Assembly (NCBI RefSeq): GCF_001417965.1
Contig: NW_018384422.1
Coordinates: forward strand, 211,938-275,937
DNA from: Exaiptasia diaphana
Taxonomy: Eukaryota; Cnidaria; Anthozoa; Actiniaria; Aiptasiidae
Length of the DNA stretch: 64,000 nucleotides
Direction of reading: 5' to 3'
Each line of letters starts with the position of its first letter. Positions within the stretch are counted from its first letter, which is position 1. This document shows positions 1 through 13,059 of this stretch, one piece after another. Both the position numbers and the translations under genes were made by a program. The notes under the pieces were generated by a model. The model had not been told where the DNA came from, made no database searches, and saw nothing but the letters and a program-made list of their open reading frames with translations.

Positions 1-809
1 TAAAAAAAAAGTTACGCCATAATTTACATTCATATAAAATCATACAAAATTACATTCACTACTTTGTTAATAAATCAAATTATATTGTGCAATAATAATA
101 ACAATAATAAGTACAATACTTATACAAATAGAGTGAACTCAAAAACTCATATCTTCTGTTTCAAACTGCATCGTGATAGTGGCTAGATAACAGTCTCTTT
201 TCCGCGGAATTGCAAATATAATATGTCTGTTTTATCATCACCACGTTCAAGTCTTTTAATTTTCGTTATTTTTTATTTTAATGAATTGTTATTTTGTTTC
301 ACAATAAAGTGTAATATCCGCAAACCCACTTTAGAACATTTTATTCTTTTTAATTATTTTTGGAAGTGGTGGACCTATAACCACGTTTTTAAAATAAATA
401 AAAAATAAAATAAATATAAACACTATGTGAAATAATAGTCAAATTTCTTCTTTCACTGCGGCCATGACGATCCTACAATGTAACCGGCCGCTTTTGCATA
501 TTAGCGCACGCATTTTAAGACAAGGAAAGACTACAAAGGAATGCCAAACTAAGAGTTACTAAATAGTATTTCAATATAGAATCAGCTTGTCTCTAATCTT
601 ATTGGCTCGCAAGGAACACACATATAATAAAATGAGGTGGGCGCGCGCTTCATTACCTCGTTTGAGTGCAGCAGTCTCTGACGTCACAAACGATCTTCTC
701 ACTTCCAATCTTCTCATTTGAATNGTTTTTTTCTTTATCAAAGAAAAACTAAAACGTTTAAAATGTGATAAAACATTCCAAGACGAAAACATCACACTGA
801 AACAAGAAG
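1..809. other. AT-rich intergenic DNA and 5' flank of the coiled-coil gene
   Basis: No supported gene. The stretch is AT-rich with short A/T runs. A more GC-rich patch at about 635-715 includes ggtgggcgcgcgc and a CRE-like tgacgtca at 679-686, a plausible promoter for the gene starting at 810. The short open frames here have no recognisable composition and I do not call them. Confidence 0.5.
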
Positions 810-1833
810 ATGTATAGGAAATTATGGAAACGGAGAAGGTCAACAAAACGCAAATCATACGAATTATCTAGAATCCAGTTGTCAGAAGATATGCTGCGCA
901 GTCAGTATCCCGAGGCGTTCATCGAATCTGTCAGAGGGACTGCGGGGAAAAATTCACTTTATGGTACGATAATGTAGGATTATACGTTTAGCATGCATTC
1001 TGAGCCATATGAGTGTTGGTTTTTTAACTATTATTTCAGATCAGCTACCGGATATAGGCGAAGAGTTCATTGCGACGGCGGGCGTTGGATTGAATGCATT
1101 TGGGAAAATGCAGCTGTTTCCACTGAGCTCTTTCGACATGTATGATTTAGACCACTTCCCCTCAGCAGGCCAGGCCGCTCTCAAAGAGGTTCATATGGCT
1201 CGAACAATGAGAGCTAAAGAGAAGACAATGGATGAACTCAAGTCCATTTTAGGTCGCATAAGCTTCACCCTTGGTAGCTTAAAAGAAACAGAAGAGCCAG
1301 TTTCTAGCTTGAGTCCTGACACCCAAGAAGCAATGCAAAAGGAAGAAAAAGCACTTAGAAGAGAAAGGATAAGAAAAAAGATAATAAAGAGAAGGAAAAG
1401 ACAAAGAGAACTACAAAAAGAACAGAAAATAAATACTCAGCAAGGACCANGAACAGAAAAACTTGAAGACGACAAGAATGACATACAAGAAGGTCAAAAA
1501 GGTGAATGGCAAGGTGAAAAGAAGCCGGGCACTGANGAGATTGATGACGAAGAAGGACGACACGAAGTGACAGATGAAGATGACGACTGGTGTTCACTGA
1601 GTTCTGATGAATTGGATGAGTACGATAGTGACTTTAGTGACATCAGCACAGATGAAGACGATAAGCAACTGCAGCCTATTCAGCCCAAGTCTTCAATAGA
1701 AAAACTAGTAAGTGTGCAACCATTCGATGCTTAAAAATATCTAGTGGAACTGTTATCTTCTAAATATATTTACAAAAAAGCGCAAGAGGATATTCATGTG
1801 GAGATGACTTTCAAAGTCATAATTTAATTAATC

Positions 1834-1877
<44 letters not shown>

Positions 1878-4800
1878 TTTAATAATCTAATTACTAACCA
1901 CATGACTAATTATGCTAATATTTGTCTAAATGTCAAGGCAGAGAGACGTCGTCGCACATCAGACGCCATCACCCGTTATTTGGAACGCTGTGGAGAGCGN
2001 GATGACTTGATGCAACAAATGCAGANTTGGATGTCTGCAACAACAGCTACTTCTGATAACAAGCCAAATAAAACTTCCTTATTTAAGTCTGAACATAAAA
2101 CTACTAGCCCTGATTTGCTGGACGATTCTAAAACAGATGACATTGATTTTCGGATCCAAACCTTGAGGGACCTCATGGCAAGGCTGAAATTAATTTCAGA
2201 TGACCTTGGAATAGGAAAATTAGAAGAAGACATGATTGAAGAAATTCTTATTCCCGATATTGCAACTAAAAAGAAACTATCAACAGCTCACCAAAAGCCA
2301 AAGATGGAAGCCAAGGTGTACAACGGTAAGAGATTATCTTNAACCAAATCCATTATTTCGCTGTCTTTAAAAGCATTTTAAATCTGCGTATTTTATAGTC
2401 ATATATTGTTTATTTACAGAGGAAGAGCTAGTCTTACCCGACAACTTAGCAGCAGCAATTGATTCTTTGATTAAGATTCTCGAAGACGCAATCAAGACAA
2501 CACCTGCACGTCTTCAACGTATCAGCCTAGGCAATGCTCTGAGGCAGTTTAAATTCATTTGTAAAGTAAGTCCGTATAAATATTGTATGTTTTGTAGAGG
2601 TNGCATTCACAGATGCAAAAATNTATTTATTCGTTATTTTAAAAGATAATACAGCATCGTGACGCAAAAATAAATGCCTTGGACAAAGAAGTTTTGAAAC
2701 TTGGAGGGGATGTTACAAAGAANAAGAAATTGGTTGAGGAGTTGCGAAAAAACAAGAAGAAACTTTCTGTGAAATGCGAGAAACTAGAGTATGTTGTCGA
2801 GGATCAAAAAACNCAACTAGTAAGTAGTATAACGATGATGATGTCGAACTCTATATAATATGTTTTTTGATCACCATTTTGGAATGGAAATGATGCATGG
2901 TACAAAATGCTTTGAGTGCACTCTGTCCCAGCAAGCAGATTATTTGCAATGGTAGAGGTAAACCCTAGCTTTTGTACAACNTCGTGAGTCCCANTGATCA
3001 CTATAAATAATCATTTGTCGCGTATGCAATTTTATCCATTCTTGTCATTCATACTTTCTCATTGTTTCTTGTTTATGCAAGTCAGTAACATCGGCGTCTT
3101 TTGCAGCTGGCTGTATATTCACTTGTTGCTAATGTTTTCAATATGTTTAGAAAGCACAAGACAAACAGCTCAGCGATCTAAAAAAATTGGTCGAGGATTA
3201 CAAGAAAAAAGAAAGTTATGGCTTGTACGATCAATCCAGTTTATCTTCATCTTCAAGTAGCACTTCTCTGTCATCTCAAGAAGAACAAAAAATGAAACCC
3301 ATCAAGGCGAAACACAAGAAAAAGGCAAAAGGGAAGGTAGCTGGGAAAAAATCGGATAAAAAAGAGAGTGAAAAAGTGACTGAGGTGACTGAAACAAAGC
3401 CATCTATGGATAGGACAATCAAGAAAGATGCAAAGAAAGAGGCAGGTCTTGATAAACCACAAGAAAAAGATGGCGAACAGCAGCAAATAACACTGCTTGA
3501 GTCACAACCTCCATTAGACGTCGAGAACACAGAGGTGTATTTGGACTTAAAGCAGCAATACGAACAAGCATGCAACGAAGTAGAAATAGAACGAGAAAAA
3601 CTCGCAGAATCTGAGAAAGAGTTCCTCAACGTCAAGAACGAAAAGGTCTTGGTGGAGCAAGAAAAAAGCGATCTCATGATAGAAATGGAAAACCTGAAAA
3701 GGCAGCAAGAAGTAGAGACGGAGGAATTACGGGANAAGATAGCAAACTTTGAACTTGAAACGAGAAAACTTCGCAGTGAGATTGAATGTAACGAGGAGAT
3801 GATCCAGTACCAAGAAGATCGTATCAATCAGTATTCAGANGAAATCCAGGCATTTCAGGAAAAATGGACTGGGCAGTCATTACCAGGAACACCTTCGATA
3901 AGCTCCACGTCATTTGCTAAACCGTCACGACGCATGTCACTAAGAAAAACATCAATTGCCGTAGAACCACCAACGGCTCGCCAGATGGTAGCGAAAATCA
4001 AGCAACAATATGAGTCAGAAATACAGGGACTGAAGGACTTTTTGGCAAAAGAAAATCAGAGATTTAATGCCGAGGCTAGACGAAAGGAGCAAGAGCACAA
4101 GAAGGATATCCAAAATATTCATAAAGAATCCTTACAGGTTTTGAGGTCCATAAATAAATTCAAAGACTACGCTGCCAATCTTCTTGAACGGGAAAGTACG
4201 TGTACAAAGTTTGCTTAGAATTTTATATATAAAAAAAACAGACGTAGAAATATAGGTACCCAACGAACAATAACGATACGGCCCAGTTTGGTCCCAAACG
4301 TTTTAAATTTAAATCTAGTGCGAACTAGCGGTAAACTAGTGCTTGGAGTCTTTATTGTGCAGAGGTGTTAGCAATCCACTTACTTTTCTTTTAAGATCTT
4401 GCAGCCGAGTCATATACTATGCGCAAGTTACCTCCTTTGCCACTGGACGACACTCCTGGAGAAGTACGAATGATGCTTGCACGTATGGCAATCCTCTCCA
4501 ATGAATTACTAGTGTCTATTGAGCTCCAATTGTCAAAGGTATAGATTTAAATATTTAGGTAGTGAAATATAGCAATAAAATGTTGTTAGCAACTCGCCTA
4601 CAGTGAGACTAAGAACGTTTGGTGGACATTTTAGTAGGCATCCTTATTTTGTGCACTCAAAGACCTTCCTGTACTTTAAGGTGTAACTCTCTCCTCAGGC
4701 GTTGATGACTAAGCGACTCGAAATCAAGGGTGTTGCCCAATCTCGAACACTGGAAAAGAGGGACTTGGAAGTTCAAGGCGAGTCTCTCCGTAAAGCTAAA

Positions 4801-7634
4801 GAATATGGAAGCAGTCAAGCAAGCAAGCTGAGGAGTGCCAAAGAAGAGATGATGGATCACGAAGCTGATTTTGCAAAGTTCAAATTTGAAGAGGTGAGAA
4901 AATATAGATATCGATCTGGCACAAAATTGGGCTCAAGGTTAATATGCTACAGGTAGATTACCTTTTATTCTACACTGCAACGGTGTATTGACGGATAAAC
5001 AAAATTATTGATAACTCATTCTCAAATCTCATTCCACGCTTATCATTATTAATGATTTGTTATTACAGGGTGTAAAACATGAGGTCCTAGAAGAGAGATA
5101 CAAAGAATTGCTCAGCTCATACGTTACGCTTAAACGTGAAGGCACCGTGGCTCGAAAAGTGGACAAAACAGACATGGAAGAGAAGCTAGAAAGGAAAGAA
5201 ATTATCATTAAGAAGTCAATGCGAAAAGAAAAAGTTCTCAATCGAGCTTTGGAAGATCAAAGAAAAGTGAGTCGCTAGTTCCATCAATTTTTATGAAATC
5301 CATCACCATTACAAAATGATAATAGCTAGATAGGAGATTCCATGGAAATATTTGAGAATATGATGTGCAGGCAGGTTGAAGCAGTAAATTTGACTCTCAC
5401 CAACGATTATTTTTTTGTTAGGTAATAATAAACTTAACTACTGCGTGGAGATCACGGCGATTTGGTCAATACTACATCAACAAAGGTGATCAGTTGGAAA
5501 ATCTTCAGCTAATAAGAGAATCTCTGCAGAATGATCGTATTCCGAAAGGACTTTATGAGGTAAGTACATAAATGAATAGAAATTATTACTAGTAGTGAAG
5601 AAATACCAATATCATTGCTCGGCATTTACATACTCAAAAGACTCGAAGGTGTTGGGTGCTAATCGTCCTTCATGGCAGTACGGGTGCTGAATTGCGAAAG
5701 ACGCAGCTCGACGCGCTATCAAGTCNAAGTGCTATATTACAGACACATTTTTACATACACTTACACATAGGCGTGCTGCCGGCTAGGCGCTTCCTTTACA
5801 TAGTAACGAACGACTGAACGCGGAGCACAGNAGATAGAAATGGTTCGTTTTTACTGATGGAGGAAAACCCGGAAAGACCCGGAAAAACCCTCGACGCCAG
5901 GGAGAGAACGAAAGAAACTCAAATCACATATGGCGCCCCGACCGAGATTCGAACAGGGTCCACAGAGGTGACAGGCCAGCGCTATACATTTTTGGTATTA
6001 CATTATGTGCAAATAATGGAATTCTAACTAAGCATANTATTCAATTAATGTCCCTATAATCTTTAATTTGGCTATTCTGTTGATCAGATGACAGTAAATT
6101 TGATTGAAGAAGCAATCGATCTTCCAAGGAAACGTTTCATCGACTTGGTGCAAAAATATGTACGCTATGTCAACATGAAAGAAATGGAAATGAGAGCACG
6201 ACGAATGAAGATCGAAGAAGATCTCGGTGACAGTGCTATGGAATTCATCCAAATGTTAGAAAAGCGAATAGAGAAGGTAGCATCAACTATTGAAATCACT
6301 GTACAATACTATACGAGATTTTGAATATGAGGGTTTCTGTTTCATCAGCAACAAGAACTGTGGAAAAAAAAGAAAGAAGGCTTTATAAAAAAGAGAGCCG
6401 AGACTCTCATGAATTTATCTAAAGTGTAAGTAGGATTCTGAATTCCACTATTCAAATAAGGGCGACGACTAGCAATGGAAATAATGGCGATGACAACCAT
6501 AACCTTTATGCTAGAATGAATCTAATTTACAGACTTACACGTGTTAATGAAGAAACAGATATACTGATGACGCTTCCAAAAATCTTAATCAAGCGCGCTG
6601 GAGAAGCGGGAATGGACGAAGAGACAACTGAAATCCCAGATTTGTACGGTACAGTGAGATTGCTCAAAGATCGTGAAAAAGCCAAGGAATTTAAAGGGGA
6701 ACTGAAAATGACAGCAAGTCAGATAGAAAGTGGCCCGTCACCTCCGACTGGGTTTAGAGTGGATGTACAAGTCGGGCCAGCATGGCAAACGATGCAGGTA
6801 CAATATCATTATCGTTTGTAATGGATTGTATTGGGAAGTAACAATTAAGCTTGTTATTTATCGACAGCCACATCACCAACATACTTCAATTGCTACGCCT
6901 CGGATCTTGGATCTTGACGTTAACATGACCCGCCTAGCAGCACAAGAGTAAGAACTTCACCATTAGAATTGCATTTATCCTGCGCAGAAATTTGTTCAAG
7001 ATAAACCATAACAAATCAATATCTGCACTAATAATTCCACTAAATCTCGTTATTCTTTAGTAAACCCACTGCTAGAACACCGCATCCTCATCACATATTC
7101 CTAATATATACACTCATTGATACAACAGCCAACCAGAGAAAGGAATACACCACACCAATTTCTAAATGCACTCACACACAAAACCACATCGGGCGCATGA
7201 CACTACCATACAGGCCTCAACAATCTCGCATTGAAGTANTCACTAAAGCCGGAGAAGAACTAAAATCCACAATGCAGTTTTACGAATTTTTTTCTGTCAT
7301 ATTTGTTTCTAGGGTGCGCAGAGCGCAGCAACGGTTATTATATTTCTCATATACTATAAAAGGAAAAATCTTTGGAAGCTCGCTATAAAATCTAACTTTC
7401 CGCTGTAGGATTATATCTCAAGTTACAAGAGGACCATGGAATCAACTTTCCAAGAGTCTACCTGAACTTAAGACTTTTAGAGCAGGAAGATTTAGTACGT
7501 TGATGCAAAAATCAATCAGCCAGCCAACTCCTAAAGCCATGCATTCTATACCATGCAAGAGATTTCTTACTCTGCCACCAATTGCTTCATTTTATTCTCA
7601 GAGTAATTTAACTACCACAAAAAGAGAAAAGTAA
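810..7634 (+). CDS. Long coiled-coil protein, about 1,400 residues, family not recognised
   Basis: I do not recognise this gene. Exons with matching phases: 810-963, 1040-1707, 1938-2325, 2420-2565, 2655-2819, 3151-4195, 4396-4538, 4699-4893, 5069-5266, 5422-5559, 6088-6276, 6349-6425, 6533-6797, 6868-6947, one from 7061 with uncertain end, and a last exon about 7409-7634 ending in TAA. The start is the ATG at 810, giving a very basic N-terminus (MYRKLWKRRRSTKRKSYEL). The middle is charged and heptad-like: a Lys/Glu-rich acidic stretch from exon 2, a Ser/Lys-rich linker at 3240-3450, then long coiled coil to about 6430. After 6533 comes a more ordered segment with ILIKRAGEAGMDEETTEIPD. No membrane segment, signal peptide or enzyme motif is visible. 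Filament, cytoskeletal or axonemal roles are possible but that is guesswork. The exon structure is well supported; the joins between 7061 and 7409 are not. Confidence 0.75.
1834..1874. repeat. (TAA)n microsatellite
   Basis: About thirteen near-perfect taa/ata triplets lie in the intron between exons 2 and 3 of the coiled-coil gene. It is a simple repeat with no further structure visible. Confidence 0.9.
5690..5990 (-). mobile_element. tRNA-derived SINE in an intron, minus orientation
   Basis: Read on the minus strand, about 5985-5935 resembles a tRNA head: tagcgctggcctgtcacc followed by a B-box-like gttcgaatctc and cggtcgggg. The cctgtcac core resembles the anticodon region of tRNA-Asp, but the acceptor and anticodon stems do not pair well enough for a working tRNA. 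Downstream (lower coordinates) is a body with ggtttttccgggtctttcc, like the conserved central segment of widespread marine invertebrate SINEs. It lies in the intron between 5559 and 6088. Ends are not sharp and no target duplication was found. Confidence 0.6.
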
Positions 7635-8795
7635 TGCATGAATCAAATATATTTGGTAAACAAAAATGGTTATGAATATGAATTCTGTAAAATTATGATT
7701 AAACCTTTGAAGTTGAAATAAACAGTTCATATGGGTCAAGATCGACATGATAATTTCTTGACGAAAAGCCATGAGAATGTGCACATTCTTTTTTGGCACC
7801 ATGGACGGATCTAAACGAGAGTTCGGATTCGGCCAGTTTTATTTACACGGAAGGAACATAATAATTCAGCGAAATAGCTGTTTGAAATGGTAATGAAACT
7901 CAAATCGTTGCTAAGAAACAAATCAGAAGCAAAAATACAAGCTGCCATGATCCGTCTGTCACGCATGCGTCTAGTATCGTTACAAAATGAAAGCATGCAC
8001 GACTGTTTTTTCATCAGCTGTTTACGAGTCACCTACTCAATAAAGGACTCACCTTCTCAATAAAAGACTGACAAAAACATCTCCTGAAAAAGACTTTCTG
8101 GCCAAATCCCGAATCGTTAAACCTTCACTAATGGCCCTTTTTACAGAAAAATAAGAATTAACTTACCCAGATCTATTTTATTCTTGCATATGCAAAGTTT
8201 GAAATCGACATTATTCTAAATTATAGATAATTACAACTATTCATTATTATAAAATCTACGTTGCTATGTATCGAGTTGAGTTGAGTATGAAAACGTTTCG
8301 CCTTCCCGACGTCTTCAGTTCTTAGACCCTGTTTACATGAGATAGAGTGTCCCTAGTGGTAGGGCCAAAATCCTTTGTTTTAAATCCTCCAGGGAAAAGA
8401 AAACAAAAGAGTTAGCCCTACCACGAAGGGGCACCCTATCTCATGTAAACAGGGTCTAAATGTTGTTTTCGGACTTGTATTTGCATACCAAGGTCTATAT
8501 GGTCTCCCGTGGGAGTTGGAACGTTCATCATAAATGTCGATAATAAGAATTATGTCACAATAAGTATACTTCATTTTAGCAGATCACCTTTCTGACACGA
8601 AATCATTCAAAGATTGTAACGCCTAAATATTTTTGATATACATGTATATAAACTAAAAAATGTATCCGCTTGTACTGGGCTTCCTGTGGTGTATGTGTTA
8701 CTGGTTCTCCGTCATGGTTCCGTGCAAGTGCAGATTTGTGAAAGCGTTGCACGAGCAACGCAGAAATAGTGGATATAAACGACAACTTTAGAAAA
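7635..8795. other. Intergenic DNA between coiled-coil gene and IP6K
   Basis: This is the 3' flank of the coiled-coil gene and the promoter side of IP6K. The only structured element is the inverted-repeat MITE at 8322-8459. Short open frames here show no recognisable protein. Confidence 0.5.
8322..8459. mobile_element. MITE with about 45 bp terminal inverted repeats
   Basis: The left end reads ttagaccctgtttacatg and continues through agatagagtgtccctagtggtagggc. The right end is its near-perfect reverse complement (gccctaccacgaaggggcaccctatct, then catgtaaacagggtctaa). Only about 45 bp separate the arms, so the element is a nearly complete hairpin without coding capacity. TA flanks both ends, as expected of a Tc1/mariner-like TA target, though this may also be part of the repeat. 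A diverged arm recurs at 52539-52580, showing it is dispersed. Confidence 0.8.
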
Positions 8796-11700
8796 ATGGA
8801 CGAGCCCATGTGTTTAACAGAATCTCTTGTCAGTAATAGTGAAGTTTCAACAAGCGAAGAGACAGTTTTAGAGACGTTTAGCCATCAAGTTGGGGGACGT
8901 TCCCTCATTCTTACTTACAACCGTAACACTGTATGCAAACCTTTGAATCCCCAAGAACTACGCTTTTATCTCGATCTTCCAGAGTCTTTACGACCATTTA
9001 CTCCCCATTACAAAGGTAAGTTGTTATTTGAAGCCTGTAGATAACAACGTAATACTGGTTTCGAACTAAGTTGCTATTCATTCGACTTGTATTATTGATA
9101 ACATTTTTGATCCCGTATTGCCAAACTACAATATATTTTAAAGCATTTAAAAGCTTCTGTGATATTTCTCACCATGCTGTTGCAGTAGATTGTACACAGG
9201 AAACAGCTTGAGCTTCATCGATCTTGACGGATATTCACGCAAACTTTCAGTTTACGTAACTTTGCAACGTTATGACTCTAGTGCCTGTTTGATCATGTTG
9301 ATCTTTTAAAATATACATTTGAGATTAAGTAAACTTTAGTGATTCAATTGCTATCTAAGCCATAATATCTTCCGAGATTCAATTCTATATCGCTCTTCAA
9401 GCAAGATCGCATTAATTCTATCCCAAGGCAAAGGTTAGATTTGTAACAAAAATAAAACATCGAGACACACACAGGCATATTCAACGACGTTTTATANAAA
9501 ACGCAAACAATCTCGTCAAGTTCACATTGTGTTTCTGTGTACACGCTTTCATCGACTTTCGAGATTATTGTCCCAATGTACAGCACGAGGAAAAAACATG
9601 AAAATAATTTGTAAATTTTCAATTTCGTGAACTCTTGGAGTCACGAAAGGTGACGATGGGTTGCCAAACGCAACGCACAACATGTAATTATCAGTATCTT
9701 ATTTTTCTTTGGGTGATTTGGNTATTTTTAGATGATTTAGAGTTTCTTTCTCGTGGTTTGAACACGAAATCTTGTTTGTTTTAGTTACTGAATTTAACCA
9801 ATTAAAATTACTTTACATTTTGTTTAGCTAAATATGACGTCATTATATGGTGTTTACCTGTATTCACCCGTAATTGTGAACGAGGTTTTTTGAAAAAAAT
9901 TCACTTGCCACAATCAATAATCCTTCATCAAAATTATCATTTATATTTTTCTGGCTTATTGTTTCCCTTGTCTGAAATTTGACCAATGTTGCAAGGATGA
10001 CACTACAGTCTGCAGAATGCAACATCCTTGAAATCTTTTCTAATTTACCATCAGAGTTTGAATCAAATGCAGTCTAAACTTCTTATGCAGACCTTTTAAG
10101 CTTAAAGATTGCTAACCTAGAAAACTATTACATCCAATTGTTATTTAATTTGAACAGGTGTCTTAAAAGTGGCTGTACAAATTGATGATGCTGGAAAACT
10201 AAAACTGACGTCAAGTGAGACACCAACAGCTTGTAATGGCAAAATTCGAATCAATAATGTATTGAAAGATGATGAAAACCTATCGAAAGGGGGAAATCTT
10301 CACAATGGAGATGGAAGTCTTCATTCAGAAGGTATATGCTGAAAAATATATTAATAACATAATATTTTGATAACAGGTTTTCTGTATTGCCCACTTTCCT
10401 ACATTAATGTGACCGACTAGCCACTAAATAGAAATCTATTTTCTTGTAACAATATTTATTTTGGTTACATTGGACAAAACATGAAGTTTGTTTGCAAGAT
10501 GTCATGTTTGCTGTGTCTATTAACAAATTCTAAACTAAGATTTTTTGTAGTGCTTGATTTCCTCTTTCAATTTTATACTGTAACATTCTTTAGTAAAAAA
10601 ATTGGTTAAAATCAGAAACATATACATGTAAGTGGGTTTCAAATCCCTTTCTGTGGAAAGTACATTTTGTTAAAAGAAATTATCATTTACTAACACTGAT
10701 TCATTGTTCAAGGCTCTATAAACCCATGGACATTTCACTGTGAAAATCTACTCTATGAAAGCCTTAAAGAAAGTGTAAACAACAACAAACCCATAGGTAA
10801 GAGATGTTAAGAAGTACTTCAAATAAAATCAAACCAGGGAAGATGACAATAGAAACCATTTCTATTTTCAGATTTCATGTTGATGGAAGATTTAGTTCAC
10901 AATTATGTATCACCATGTATAATGGATCTTAAAATGGGTAATACAATGCATGATAGCTATACTAATGAAGAAAAGTATGAAAGACAAAAGGCTAAAGTAT
11001 CTGCATCAACATCAAAGACACTTGGATTAAGAATAGCAGGGATACAGGTCTGTGTGTGTGAGAACTTTTTTTGTGTGTATTTTGGAACTATCAGGGTATA
11101 TCCCCATAATTTCATACCATTCTGTGCTGACATTATACATTACTTTGTCCATCTTCTAAGGAAGGTCTTTGAAGACTGGTGTTGCATACTTTTAAAACAT
11201 CATTGTGACTCTAATCTACAGCCTTAAATGCTAATTGGAAATGCACATTATTTAAGAACTATAGCTATTCCTAAGTCATAATAATGCATGCTAGATTTCA
11301 CNAATTTTTTTATTGGTGATCTGTTACTGAATATTCAATACATTCACTATAATTTATTAAAGTGGTATTTATCAATAATTTCTTGTGGTTTTATTTCCAG
11401 ATTTACAACCAGGACTTAAAGAAGTATATTTACCAAAATAAGTATTTTGGATTTGAACTTAATGACCAAAGTTTTAAAGAGGAACTCTCTAAATTTGTAC
11501 ACAATGGAAACCAACTGAGAAAACATGTTGTTGTTAGCTTTCTGGAAAAGCTGCAAGAACTTTATAAATGTCTAGAGAAGCAAGATAAGCTGCGTTTCTT
11601 CTCAAGTTCTCTTCTTCTCATTTATGAAGGTCACCATAATGAACTGTGTGAGAATACCTCAAGTAATGCCTCAAATTACAGCCAAAGAAATGGACAGGAT

Positions 11701-11886
11701 GAAATGGCAGCTGTAAAGATGATTGACTTCGCAAGGTCATTTCATTATACACAGATGATACCCATAGGTGCTGATGAAAGCTATCTGTTAGGTTTAAGGA
11801 ATCTCATTAAAATGTTTCAAGAAATTCTTCTTGAAGAGGAAACTCATAATCATAATTCCTTTTCCAGAGTAAAAGAAAGTATGTAA
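8796..11886 (+). CDS. IP6K: Inositol hexakisphosphate kinase (IP6K), 379 residues
   Basis: It belongs to the inositol polyphosphate kinase family, which phosphorylates InsP6 to the pyrophosphate 5-InsP7 using ATP in cytosol and nucleus. Five exons join in phase: 8796-9015, 10158-10331, 10713-10796, 10872-11047, 11401-11886. The start ATG at 8796 has good context (aaaaatgga). The N-terminus carries the IP6K signature QVGGRSLILTYN, then CKPLNPQELRFY and LPESLRPFTPHYKG. The catalytic inositol-binding motif PCIMDLKMG is in exon 4, followed by SKTLGLRIAGIQIY, closer to IP6K (LGVRVCGMQVY) than to IPMK. Exon 5 holds the SSSLLLIYEG motif and the metal-binding KMIDFAR. The linker in exons 2-3 is low in conservation, as usual in IP6Ks, and length is near the animal norm (about 400-440). 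IPMK is the alternative but the N-terminal and GIQIY motifs favour IP6K. Confidence 0.93.
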
Positions 11887-12655
11887 GCACATTACGTATA
11901 TTATTTCCTTTACAACAGAGCATTTCACTTCTAAAATTTACTCTAGATCTGTTTTTATTCTGTTTAATACTTTTTTCAGGTACAAATAATTAATGGTGAT
12001 TTTAGCAGACCTATGCTTCTTTTTTAACAAGAAACATGAACAAGGACCTTGAAGAGTATGTATTTGCATTAGGAGACATGACAACTACTCAATGTTAAAT
12101 TAGGTGAAGATAAACAAGAGAAGACTTGTACTCACAAAGAATAATATATTATATACCTTATTTACATCTTGAACGATTTACTGTATTGGACCTTCCAGAA
12201 TATAAAACAAAACTTATCTAAGAAAAAACATTTGAAATAAAAGTAATTTTTCAATACAGAATATTCATCAAAAAAAAACTGAAAAAGAAGACAGTATTTT
12301 CACATCTTGAAACTTCTATTTATATTGAGTGACAAACTTAGATGTGTGATTTAATAACTGGACTGGAAGAGTGAAATATTTCTCTGTTAATGCAGGAGAC
12401 CAGTCATGTTGCCAACTGAAGTAACTGTTTTTACATATGAGAATATATGATTTATTGAGAATGTATGTGAATGTACATGCATTTAGTCACTGAACATATA
12501 AAAAGATAAGGCAAACAAGACTGAAAATATATAGTTTGTTAAAATTATCTCTGAAATAAATAAGTTAAGAATTTGTATTTTGTTATAATAAAATATTGAT
12601 ATACAATAAGATTCCAGTGTATTTTGATCAACTGCTATTGTTATGTCTGATCATG
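11887..12655. other. IP6K 3' flank and likely 3' UTR
   Basis: AT-rich, no open gene. Candidate poly(A) signals aataaa occur at about 12555 and 12588 (ataataaaatatt), which would give a 3' UTR of about 700 nt. Confidence 0.5.
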
Positions 12656-12905
12656 CTCAGATTAAGGTCTGGTTAGGGTCAGTTAGAGTTGGATCAGGAA
12701 CTTATTAAGTCAGATCAGGGACTTGTTAAGTCTGGTTAGGGTTAGATTAAGGTCTGGTTAGGGTTGGTTGGGGTTAGATAAGGTCTGTCATAGAGGTGGA
12801 GGTTAAGGGTCAGTTAGAGTTGGATCAGGTACTTGATAAGTCAGATTAAGGTCTGTTTACGGTTGGTTAGGGTCAGACCAAGGTCTGGTCAGGGTCAGAT
12901 TAGGT
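12656..12905. repeat. Degenerate telomere-like tandem repeats
   Basis: About 250 bp made of variants of ggtctggttagggtcagattaag and ggttagggttggttagggtc. The ggttaggg core is the metazoan telomere unit (ttaggg) embedded in irregular repeats of about 10-25 bp. It is interstitial, with genes on both sides, so it is not a chromosome end. It may be a minisatellite or an old telomeric insertion. Confidence 0.7.
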
Positions 12906-13059
12906 TGTGGAGACCTTCAGCTTCGGCCGAATAACTGGAGTGATGATTTTAGCTGAGTTATGGGATTCCTGTGGTGTCAGGTTCTAATAATATACTAAAC
13001 ATTCGACTAAATGCTAATTAAACTGGTACAAATTTCGAAACTATGAATTTATAAATGAA

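Noticed and set aside
571-858. Open frame of 95 codons on the minus strand
   Set aside because: It overlaps the first exon of the coiled-coil gene and its promoter, is low-complexity and has no homology pattern.
3276-3827. Long minus-strand frame of 183 codons
   Set aside because: It is the Ser/Phe-rich antisense of the Lys/Glu-rich coiled-coil exon, a common composition shadow.
5930-5990. Possible tRNA-Asp gene
   Set aside because: The B-box is present, but stems do not pair and it continues into a SINE-like body, so it is a SINE head.
12656-12905. Chromosome end
   Set aside because: Genes continue on both sides and the units are degenerate.
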